A stretch of DNA of 64,000 nt from CAZFDT01 sp964518335 (GTDB lineage Bacteria > Planctomycetota > Phycisphaerae > Phycisphaerales > Phycisphaeraceae). Shown piece by piece: positions 57,556 through 64,000 of the stretch; position 1 is the stretch's first letter, and the number at the start of each line of letters is the position of its first letter. The translations under genes were made by a program, and so were the position numbers. The notes beneath the pieces were generated by a model. That model had not been told where the DNA came from. It saw only the letters and a list, made by a program, of their open reading frames with translations, and did not search any database. The stretch lies in contig CAZFDT010000019.1 in the NCBI GenBank assembly GCA_964518335.1, positions 1-64,000 of the forward strand, written 5' to 3'.

Positions 57556-59549
57556 GTCAGACTCCGATGACAGAGTTCGGCCTGCACACCATCGATCGCG
57601 CGGGCCGCGACCGTGATGCTGTCGCTCTGCCACGTGGCGGCGATTCCGGCGTCGGCCTGGCGCAGCGCGCGGCCGACGCGCTCCGCGCCGCCGTGGACAA
57701 TCTCCTGACGCAGCAGACGCCCGAAGGTTACTGGTGCGCCGAGCTCGAAGGCGACTCGATCCTCGAAAGCGAATACATCCTGCTCAAGTGGATTCTCCAG
57801 CAGGAGGACGATCCACGGCTGCCCAGGATCGCCAACTACCTGCGCAAGCTGCAGCAGTCCGACGGGGCATGGGTGCAGTACCCCGGCGCCAAGATCGATC
57901 TGGCGGCGACAGTGAAGGGCTACTTCGCCCTCAAGCTCATGGGCGACTCCCCCGATGCCCCGCACATGGTGCGCGCCCGCGAGCGCATTCGCGCCGCCGG
58001 CGGCGCCGAGCAGTGCAACACCTACAGCAAGTTCTTCCTCGCAGCGCTGGGGCAGATCAGCTACGACGCCGTGCCCTCGATCCCGCCGGAGATCGTCTTC
58101 CTGCCGCGGTGGTTCTATTTCCACCTCGACAAGGTCAGCGCGTGGACGCGGACGATGATCACGCCGCTGTCGATCGTGCTCAGCCATCGCCCGATCCGCA
58201 AGCTGCCGCTGCGCCTGGGCATCGACGAGCTGTACTTGAGCGAGAAGGCGCGGCACCGGCTGACGGCCAACGGCGACAAGCACCGCACCTGGTCCACCAT
58301 CTTCATGTCGCTCGATCGCGTGCTCAAGCTCGTCGATCGTGCGGGCATGACCCCCTTGCGGAAGCAGGCCCTCAGACTCATCGAGGACTGGATCGTCGAT
58401 CACACCGAGCGATCCGACGGGCTGGGTGCGATCTTCCCGCCGATGGTCTATATCCTCATCGCCCTGCGCTGCCGGGGATATTCGTCGGACCATCCGATCA
58501 TCCGCGGCGCCCACAAGCATCTGGATGACCTGATGATCCACGACGAGGCCAACGATGAGATTCGCATTCAGCCGTGCTTTAGTCCGATCTGGGACACGGG
58601 CATCGCCGCCTACGCGCTGACGGAGGCCGGGCTGGACATGTCGCACCCGGCGCTGCGGCGTTGCGCTGAGTGGCTGGTGAGCAAGGAGTGCCGTCAGGCC
58701 GGCGACTGGGTCGCCAACGTCAAGCACCCCGTGCCGCCCAGCGGGTGGTACTTCGAATACAACAATGGGTTCTACCCCGATGTGGACGACACGGCGATGG
58801 TGGCCATGGCGTTGCGCCGCATCGGTGGAGACGAAGCGATCGAGGCCGCCGGCCGTGGCGTCCGCTGGCTGCTGGCGATGCAGAACGACGACGGCGGGTG
58901 GGCGGCGTTCGACCGCGACACGCACAACCGCCCGCTGCTTGAGCACGTGCCCTTCGCCGATCACAACGCCATCCAGGATCCCTCGTGCCCCGACATCACC
59001 GGCCGCACCCTCGAATGCCTGGGGCATCACGGCCTGCCGCTAAACCACCCGGCGATCCAGAAAGGCATCAGCTTCATCCGCGCCAAGCAGGAGCCCGAAG
59101 GCTGCTGGTTCGGACGTTGGGGCGTCAACTACATCTACGGCACGTGGCAGGTCGTCTGCGGGTTGCGCACCGTCGGCCAAGACATGACCGCCGACTGGGT
59201 CCAACGCGCCGGGGCCTGGCTCAAGAGCGTGCAGAATCCCGACGGCTCGTTCGGCGAAAGCGCCGACACCTACGAGGACCCGTCACTCAAAGGTCAGGGC
59301 CCCCCCACCGCCAGCCAGACCGCATGGGGCGTCATGTCCCTCATGGCGATCTACGGCCCCGACGACCCCGAGGTGCGCCGCGGTCTCGAATGGCTCACTG
59401 CAACACAACTCGATTCGGGCACCTGGGACGAGCCCTGGTTCACAGGCACAGGCTTCCCCCGCGTCTTCTATCTGCGCTACCACCTCTACCGCCTCTACTT
59501 CCCCGTGATGGCCCTGAGCCGCTGGCTCGGCACGCAGCCGCGCCATTGA
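57552..59549 (+). CDS. shc: Squalene-hopene cyclase
   Basis: A 665-residue membrane-associated enzyme that folds squalene into hopene, the first step to hopanoid lipids that stiffen membranes. The proton-donating motif DVDDTAMV is at about residues 409-416, in YNNGFYPDVDDTAM. QW repeats are frequent (QQTPEGYWCAELEG, LQQSDGAWVQYPG, MQNDDGGWAAFDRD, QEPEGCWFGRWGVNYIYGTW, VQNPDGSFGES). The length is normal. The start at 57552 has AAGGG about 12 bases upstream, and a short upstream frame overlaps it. No other hopanoid gene is in the window. Confidence 0.94.
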   Translation: MSQTPMTEFGLHTIDRAGRDRDAVALPRGGDSGVGLAQRAADALRAAVDNLLTQQTPEGYWCAELEGDSILESEYILLKWILQQEDDPRLPRIANYLRKLQQSDGAWVQYPGAKIDLAATVKGYFALKLMGDSPDAPHMVRARERIRAAGGAEQCNTYSKFFLAALGQISYDAVPSIPPEIVFLPRWFYFHLDKVSAWTRTMITPLSIVLSHRPIRKLPLRLGIDELYLSEKARHRLTANGDKHRTWSTIFMSLDRVLKLVDRAGMTPLRKQALRLIEDWIVDHTERSDGLGAIFPPMVYILIALRCRGYSSDHPIIRGAHKHLDDLMIHDEANDEIRIQPCFSPIWDTGIAAYALTEAGLDMSHPALRRCAEWLVSKECRQAGDWVANVKHPVPPSGWYFEYNNGFYPDVDDTAMVAMALRRIGGDEAIEAAGRGVRWLLAMQNDDGGWAAFDRDTHNRPLLEHVPFADHNAIQDPSCPDITGRTLECLGHHGLPLNHPAIQKGISFIRAKQEPEGCWFGRWGVNYIYGTWQVVCGLRTVGQDMTADWVQRAGAWLKSVQNPDGSFGESADTYEDPSLKGQGPPTASQTAWGVMSLMAIYGPDDPEVRRGLEWLTATQLDSGTWDEPWFTGTGFPRVFYLRYHLYRLYFPVMALSRWLGTQPRH

Positions 59550-59565
59550 TCCACGCCGTCCGCAT

Positions 59566-61236
59566 TCACCCTCGCGTCTTGGCCACGCCACGCCCGCGCC
59601 CACCCAGCAGCGGCAGCGTCCCCAGCAACAGCAGCCCCGCCGAAGGCTCGGGCAGATTGACCTCAAACGTCGCGTGATCGGCGTTACCGTCGCTGTCCCA
59701 GGCGACGACGGTGACGGTGTGCGTGCCGTGGGGCAGCGCCTGCGTGATGCTGTCGCCGACCAGAGGCACGCCAAAGCCCAGGTCCCACAGGGCGTGCTGC
59801 ACGACGCGGCCACCGACGAACGACACCTGCAGTTGCACCGGCTGATCGCCGCCGCCGCTGACGTGGACGATCATCGCATCGGGATGATCGGGGTTGCCGA
59901 TGTTGGCCAGCGCGACGCCGCCGGCGCCGTTGCCGGTGGCGGTGTTATTCGTGAAGCGGATGTCGGTGACGTTGGCGGGCGTAAGCACCGTGAGTGCCGG
60001 GCCGTGGTTGCCGGTGAGCGTATTGTCGATGAAGACCAGGTCATGGACCTGTCCGGAGTCGCCATTGAGGCGGATGGCCTCGTCCTCGTGGGGCCCGTCG
60101 AGCGTGCCGGTGATCGTGTTGTTGAGAAAGTAAAGCCGGCGCTTGATGCCTGTGGCGCCGTTCTCGCCTTGAATCTGCACGCCCCAGGTCCGGGCGCTGT
60201 CGAGCGTGTTGCCCTGGATGAGGGCGCGCTCGACGACGCCGCCGCCGGAGACGGACAGGCCCAACTCCGAGCTTGCGGCGTTGGTGGACTTGACCAGGAC
60301 GTTGCCCGAGAGAATGACATCCCTGACGGGGTGCGACTGCGAGCCGGCCAACTCCAGCGCGGTGAACGCGCGGGTCGTCTTCGTATCGGGGCGATGGATG
60401 GTGTTGTTGCGCACCGCGACGCGTTGCGAGCCATCGACGCTGATCCAGTGATCGACGGTATTGCCTTCGATGACGGTGTCGTCGCTGCCCTGCCAGATTT
60501 CGATGCCGAGTTTGGGGGCGACGCCGGATGCGTCCGTGGGGTTGTTGACGCCGATGGCGGTGATGGTGTTGTTGCGGATGACCAGGTGGTGCGAACCGTT
60601 GTTGGCGAGGATGCCGCCGCGGCCGACGCCGGTGATGCTGTTGCCCTCGACGACGTGATGGTTGGCGTTGTGGCCCAGGCGGACGGCCGAGCCCCACACC
60701 GAGTTGACGCCGATGGTATGGAATGTGTTGTTGCGGATCTGCGCGCCGGTGACGCCGTTCTCGAAGAACACGCCGATCGGGCCGAACACGCTGCTCTTGC
60801 CCGCCAGATTGCTGATCGCCAGCGACTCGATGACGTGGCCGCTGCCGCCGCCGCTGGTGCTGCTCACGCCATAGCTGGCGCTGCTGCCCGTTCCGTCGAG
60901 GCTCATGTCGGCCAGGCGCACGTTGGACTTGCCGTCGAGGTTGAAAAAGGTGGTCACGTTGCCGCTGCTCACCTTGAGCACGGTCTGCCCGCTGCCGGCG
61001 CCGACGACCGCCACGTCCGACTTGGCGAGGATCGCCGCGGAAAGGTTGTACGTCGCCGCCGCCAGTTGCACCGTGTCGCCCGCGGCCGCGTTATTGATCG
61101 CCTGCTGGATGTTGCCGCCCGCGGGCACGTGATGTACGGCTGCCGCCACGGGCGTCGTCCCGGCCAGCATCACGCCGAGGCAGGCCAACCCCAGATGCAC
61201 GATGGCGATTCCACCAGGCTTGTTGCGTAGGCGCAA
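59566..61236 (-). CDS. PEP-CTERM parallel beta-helix protein
   Basis: A 556-residue exported protein. A signal peptide (GLACLGVMLAGTTPVAAA) precedes a right-handed beta-helix with Pectate_lyase_3/NosD-like turns (NIQQAINNAAAGDTVQLAAA, HLVIRNNTITAIGVNNPTD, DTVIEGNTVDHWISVDGSQ). A late domain (DQPVQLQVSFVGGRVVQHAL) is followed by the PEP-CTERM sorting tail LPEPSAGLLLLGTLPLLG and an Arg-rich end, which exosortase recognises. Such proteins are often tied to exopolysaccharide. No catalytic residues are evident. The TTG start at 61236 has a clear GAAGGGG site 6 bases upstream. Confidence 0.85.
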   Translation of the reverse strand: MRLRNKPGGIAIVHLGLACLGVMLAGTTPVAAAVHHVPAGGNIQQAINNAAAGDTVQLAAATYNLSAAILAKSDVAVVGAGSGQTVLKVSSGNVTTFFNLDGKSNVRLADMSLDGTGSSASYGVSSTSGGGSGHVIESLAISNLAGKSSVFGPIGVFFENGVTGAQIRNNTFHTIGVNSVWGSAVRLGHNANHHVVEGNSITGVGRGGILANNGSHHLVIRNNTITAIGVNNPTDASGVAPKLGIEIWQGSDDTVIEGNTVDHWISVDGSQRVAVRNNTIHRPDTKTTRAFTALELAGSQSHPVRDVILSGNVLVKSTNAASSELGLSVSGGGVVERALIQGNTLDSARTWGVQIQGENGATGIKRRLYFLNNTITGTLDGPHEDEAIRLNGDSGQVHDLVFIDNTLTGNHGPALTVLTPANVTDIRFTNNTATGNGAGGVALANIGNPDHPDAMIVHVSGGGDQPVQLQVSFVGGRVVQHALWDLGFGVPLVGDSITQALPHGTHTVTVVAWDSDGNADHATFEVNLPEPSAGLLLLGTLPLLGGRGRGVAKTRG

Positions 61237-61431
61237 GGCTCACCCCTTCACGAATGCAGGTGCGGGATCCTGTCGCTCGCGGCGTGATCGCGGCCGCGAT
61301 GGCCACATCGTAACTTGGCGAAGACGGATAAACTACGGGGTCCTGCGCGATTATGACGTTAAATTGCGGTGTCGATTCGCTTGTCGCACGCCGCTGGTTT
61401 ACCCAATTTCCCAGCGCCGACACCGAGGCGG

Positions 61432-62151
61432 TCAGGCAAGGGCCTCGATCGCCTGCCGCGCGGTGAACGCTCCTTCGTACAGCGCCCGCCCGACGATCGC
61501 CCCCTGAATGGGCAGCGCCCGCAGCGCACGCAGATGCTCGAGCGTTCCCACCCCCCCGCTGGCGACGATGGGCACGTGCGTGGACTCAGCCATGCGCCGC
61601 GTCGCCTCCACGTTCGGACCGGCCAGCGTGCCGTCCGTGGCGATGTCGGTATAGACGATCGCCGCCAGCGGCCAGTCGGTCACGCGCCGCGCGATCTGGA
61701 TCGGCGTGACCGTCGTCGTCTTCTCCCAACCGCTGACGGCAAGCTGGTCATCCCTGGCGTCAAGCCCCAGCACCAGCCTGCCCCGATAGGTTGGATTGCC
61801 CATCAACCCCTCGAACCACGACCAGTTCTCCAGGGCCGCGGTCCCGAGTATCACCCGCGCCACTCCCGCCCGCAGCAGCCGGTCGATCGTGCCCTCGTCT
61901 CGCACCCCCCCACCGACCTCGACCTTCAGCGACGTGCCGCGACAGATGGACTCGATCTGCTCCAGGTGTTGCACATGACCCGTGCGAGCACCGTCCAGAT
62001 CCACCACGTGCAGCCACGCGGCCCCGGCGTCGGCGAAGACCCGCGCCTGGCTCAGCGGGTCGTCGCCGTAGGTCGTCTGCTGGTCGTAGTCGCCCCGCAG
62101 CAGGCGGACGACCTTGCCGCCGCGAAGATCGATGGCAGGAAACAGGTCCAT
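61432..62151 (-). CDS. hisA: ProFAR isomerase of histidine synthesis
   Basis: A 239-residue TIM barrel that opens the ribose ring of ProFAR in the fourth step of histidine synthesis. The first catalytic aspartate is in LFPAIDLRGGKVVRLLRGDY. HVVDLDGARTG, KVEVGGGVRDEGTIDRLL with RVILGTAA, and the second catalytic aspartate in IVYTDIATDGTLAGPN are all present, as is PIVASGGVGTLEHL. The start at 62151 opens the conserved MDLFPAID. No other his gene lies nearby. Confidence 0.92.
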   Translation of the reverse strand: MDLFPAIDLRGGKVVRLLRGDYDQQTTYGDDPLSQARVFADAGAAWLHVVDLDGARTGHVQHLEQIESICRGTSLKVEVGGGVRDEGTIDRLLRAGVARVILGTAALENWSWFEGLMGNPTYRGRLVLGLDARDDQLAVSGWEKTTTVTPIQIARRVTDWPLAAIVYTDIATDGTLAGPNVEATRRMAESTHVPIVASGGVGTLEHLRALRALPIQGAIVGRALYEGAFTARQAIEALA

Positions 62152-62201
62152 GGCCAGAGCGTAGGCCACGCGAGCATGCCCGGCAAACCACCCCCGCCGC
62201 G

Positions 62202-62603
62202 TCACCCGCCCAGCACGCCGGGTGGGATGGAGCGAGCCTTGCCGTCGCGGTCCACGCAGACGAGTGTGGTCGAGGCGGTGGTGAGCAGTTCGTCGTCGTC
62301 GGCGCGGCGGATTTCGTAGTCGTGCTCGACCTTGACGCCCGCCGACGGCCGGGCCATCACCGTGACGCGCAGCAGGTCGTCGTAGCGCGCGGGACGGCGA
62401 TACTTCAGACTCATGCGGGCGACGACGAAGTAGATGCCCGCGGCTTCGCAGTCGCGATACGCCATGCCGCGCTGTCGCAGCAGCTCGGTGCGGGCCATCT
62501 CCAACCAGACGGGATACACCGCGTGGTGGGCGACGTTCATCGGATCGCACTCGTGGTAGCGCACGCGGACCTGCACGTCGCACTGGGCTATGTACGAAGT
62601 CAT
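62202..62603 (-). CDS. Acyl-CoA thioesterase, YbgC/4-HBT type
   Basis: A 133-residue hotdog-fold thioesterase. The active-site Asp is in VRYHECDPMNVAHHAVYPVW (the family's YxxTDxxGxVyy pattern, here with Pro-Met after Asp). RRPARYDDLLRVTVMA and TTASTTLVCVDRDGKA are typical of the YbgC group. These enzymes hydrolyse short or aromatic acyl-CoA and often accompany Tol-Pal genes, none of which is seen here. The start at 62603 is the first ATG of the conserved part. It lies 32 bases after the MgtE-like gene. Confidence 0.85.
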   Translation of the reverse strand: MTSYIAQCDVQVRVRYHECDPMNVAHHAVYPVWLEMARTELLRQRGMAYRDCEAAGIYFVVARMSLKYRRPARYDDLLRVTVMARPSAGVKVEHDYEIRRADDDELLTTASTTLVCVDRDGKARSIPPGVLGG

Positions 62604-62635
62604 GGTGGATCTCGAGAAAAGCCTGGGCGCGCGGT

Positions 62636-63625
62636 TCACAGCAGCACTGCGGTGGCGATGCCCAGGTACACGCTCATGGTGGCCATGTCGGTAAAAGTGA
62701 GCACCACAGGGCCGGCCGCCAGTCGGGGATCGAGCCGCGCCGCGTGGAGCAGCGCCGGTATGCCCGTGCCCAGCGTGGCGGCGACGATCATCGACAGGCA
62801 GATGCTGACGGTGATGACGGCCGGCGCCTGCCAGCCCTGGCGCCACGCCAATGCGATGATGCCCACCGCCAGGCCGAGGGTGACACCCAGCAAGGCCGCC
62901 GTTTTCCATTCGCGGAGCATGCGCACCCGGAAGCGCCGCCAGTGGACGCCTTTGCCCTGCAGTTGCTGCAGGCTCATCGTCACCGACTGGATCGAGATCG
63001 ACTCGCTGAGGGTGAGGACGAGCGGAATGAACATGGCCAGGATGAGCACGTCGTCGAGCACGTCGTCGAAGAAAGCGGCGATGATGGCGCAGGCCAGGCC
63101 GCCCACGAGATTGCACGACAACCAGGGCAGCCGGCCGCGAAATGCATACCACGCGCTTCCCTCGCGCAGCTGGTCCACGGTCAAGCCGATCAGCTGGAAC
63201 ACGTCGGCGGCGCGGCGGGTCTCGGCCAGATCGAATACCTCGTCGGTGTAAAGTTGCACGTCGAGCTGGCCCACGAGGCGGCCGTCGTCCTCGACCACCG
63301 GCAGCGCCAGCAGCCGATGCAGGGCGAACATCTCCATGGCCAACTGCAGCGTGCCTGACGCCGGCACGCTGATGACGTTGGCGTTCATGATGCGGTCGAT
63401 GCGGTCGTCGGGGCCGGCCAGCAGCAACGCGCGGCTGGAGACGATGCCCACGAGCCTGTCGCCGGGATCGATCACGTAAAAATAGATCGCCTTGGTGCGG
63501 ATATTCTGGTGCCGCAGAGACGCGATGGCCTGGCCGACCACTTGATCGCTGCGCACCGTCGAGTCCACGGGCTGCACGTGGTCGCGCAGCGGCCGGGACA
63601 GATCATGGTGGGTCACGTGGGCCAT
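62636..63625 (-). CDS. MgtE-like magnesium/divalent cation transporter, short form
   Basis: A 329-residue protein: two CBS repeats (residues about 15-135, with LVGIVSSRALLLAGPDDRID and LPVVEDDGRLVGQLDVQLYT), a connecting helix, then five membrane helices of the MgtE channel. The usual N-terminal superhelical domain (about 130 residues) is missing, so the cytoplasmic gating part is reduced. RLPWLSCNLVGGLACAIIAA and LSESISIQSVTMSLQ match the channel. A TACAAT box 6 bases before the ATG marks a leaderless start. Confidence 0.82.
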   Translation of the reverse strand: MAHVTHHDLSRPLRDHVQPVDSTVRSDQVVGQAIASLRHQNIRTKAIYFYVIDPGDRLVGIVSSRALLLAGPDDRIDRIMNANVISVPASGTLQLAMEMFALHRLLALPVVEDDGRLVGQLDVQLYTDEVFDLAETRRAADVFQLIGLTVDQLREGSAWYAFRGRLPWLSCNLVGGLACAIIAAFFDDVLDDVLILAMFIPLVLTLSESISIQSVTMSLQQLQGKGVHWRRFRVRMLREWKTAALLGVTLGLAVGIIALAWRQGWQAPAVITVSICLSMIVAATLGTGIPALLHAARLDPRLAAGPVVLTFTDMATMSVYLGIATAVLL

Positions 63626-63631
63626 GGCCCG

Positions 63632-63637
63632 ATTGTA
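63632..63637 (-). promoter_or_regulatory. Putative -10 box TACAAT, leaderless mgtE-like gene
   Basis: On the minus strand TACAAT ends 6 bases before the ATG at 63625. Confidence 0.55.
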
Positions 63638-63674
63638 GAGCAGGATGGTGGTGGATGGGCGGCGGGCGGGCCGA

Positions 63675-63680
63675 TATAGT
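63675..63680 (+). promoter_or_regulatory. -10 box TATAGT with a normal leader
   Basis: TATAGT lies 29 bases before the TTG at 63710; a GGAGGG ribosome site (63693-63698) sits between them. Confidence 0.45.
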
Positions 63681-63709
63681 CAACGCCTTCGCGGAGGGCG
63701 ACACGGACC

Positions 63710-64000
63710 TTGGCACGACTGACCTCTATCGCGGCGTATGGCTTCGACGATCTGCCGACGTCGCGGTTGCTGGCGGCCTTTGCGAGCCTGGGGGTGGAGG
63801 CGCTGCAGTTCTACCGCAACGAGGCCAGGCCGCCAACGCCACGCGAAGCGATCCGAATCGCGGCGGACGCGGGGCTGACGTTCGACTCGGTGCATGGCGT
63901 GTTCGGGCCGCAGTACGATCCGTCGTCCCCGGACGAGGCCAGGCGCCGCGCGTCGGTGGAGATCTACCGGCTGGAGGGCCGTCTGGCGCTGGAGTTGGGC
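63710..64000 (+). CDS. Sugar phosphate isomerase/epimerase-like TIM barrel, 5' part only
   Basis: The first 97 codons of a gene cut by the window edge. The translation (ARLTSIAAYGFDDLPTSRLL, then ALQFYRNEARPPTPREAIRI and LTFDSVHGVFGPQYDPSSP) fits the start of an AP-endonuclease-2-like TIM barrel, the group of xylose isomerase-like epimerases. The TTG start has a GGAGGG site 11 bases upstream. Nothing more specific can be said without the rest. Confidence 0.6.
   Translation, partial: MARLTSIAAYGFDDLPTSRLLAAFASLGVEALQFYRNEARPPTPREAIRIAADAGLTFDSVHGVFGPQYDPSSPDEARRRASVEIYRLEGRLALELG

Overview
The window looks like a stretch of chromosome from a high-GC member of the Planctomycetota, most likely class Phycisphaerae. 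That placement is inferred from gene content: a Planctomycetes/Verrucomicrobia-type small basic protein, a PEP-CTERM surface protein, a formylglycine-type sulfatase, a ferredoxin-Rieske fusion next to a split cytochrome b, squalene-hopene cyclase, several zinc-ribbon and HEAT-repeat proteins of unknown role, and short AGCCGCAAGCGGCT-type hairpins. About 60 protein genes fill almost all of the sequence on both strands. I saw no rRNA, tRNA, CRISPR array, prophage or transposase. The last gene is cut by the window edge.

Layout. 0.1-9.8 kb: a 3D-domain protein, acpS, a membrane protein, the small basic protein, an aminotransferase, an esterase with repeats, a lipoprotein, and the phoH-pgpH pair. 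10.1-14.6 kb: a self-contained sugar operon (ROK regulator, GHMP sugar kinase, inositol-monophosphatase-like phosphatase, UTP-sugar-1-phosphate uridylyltransferase) behind a long palindromic operator. 14.7-24.2 kb: cysteine desulfurase, zinc-ribbon protein, parvulin lipoprotein, alaC, gamma-carbonic anhydrase, an ABC exporter with a ruined ATP site, and a glucoamylase-like glycosidase. 24.2-29.0 kb, minus strand: a run of tightly packed genes (small membrane protein, DUF4230, zinc metallopeptidase, ATP-grasp ligase, PIN-like protein, outer-membrane protein). 29.0-36.0 kb: lipoprotein, PAC2 protein, a two-partner-secretion exoprotein, tatA, a structured non-coding stretch and a polysaccharide export lipoprotein. 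36.1-41.0 kb: dinG and a complete arsenic operon arsR-arsM-acr3-arsC. 41.0-52.9 kb: nitroreductase, HEAT protein, a MocA/aldo-keto reductase fusion divergent from an AraC regulator and a sulfatase, an RsbU-type phosphatase, DUF192 lipoprotein, gluQ, purN and a frameshifted membrane gene. 53.0-57.3 kb: the quinol-oxidising complex (ferredoxin-Rieske, cytochrome b N and C parts). 57.4-64 kb: shc with a short upstream reading frame, a PEP-CTERM beta-helix protein, hisA, a thioesterase, an MgtE-like transporter and a truncated sugar-phosphate isomerase.

How the genes work together. The clearest functional units are the arsenic operon (sense, methylate, reduce, export), the sugar-activation operon, the electron-transfer complex, and a putative glycan-use locus (AraC, sulfatase, fused oxidoreductase).

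The most striking signal is not one gene. At about 15 first-in-unit genes a TAnnnT-type -10 box sits only 5-9 bases before the start codon, with no Shine-Dalgarno sequence. This implies widespread leaderless transcripts, while genes inside operons carry ordinary ribosome binding sites. A second window-wide signal is a family of palindromic CCGGACCT/AGGTCCGG repeats, one copy of which lies in frame inside an aminotransferase gene.
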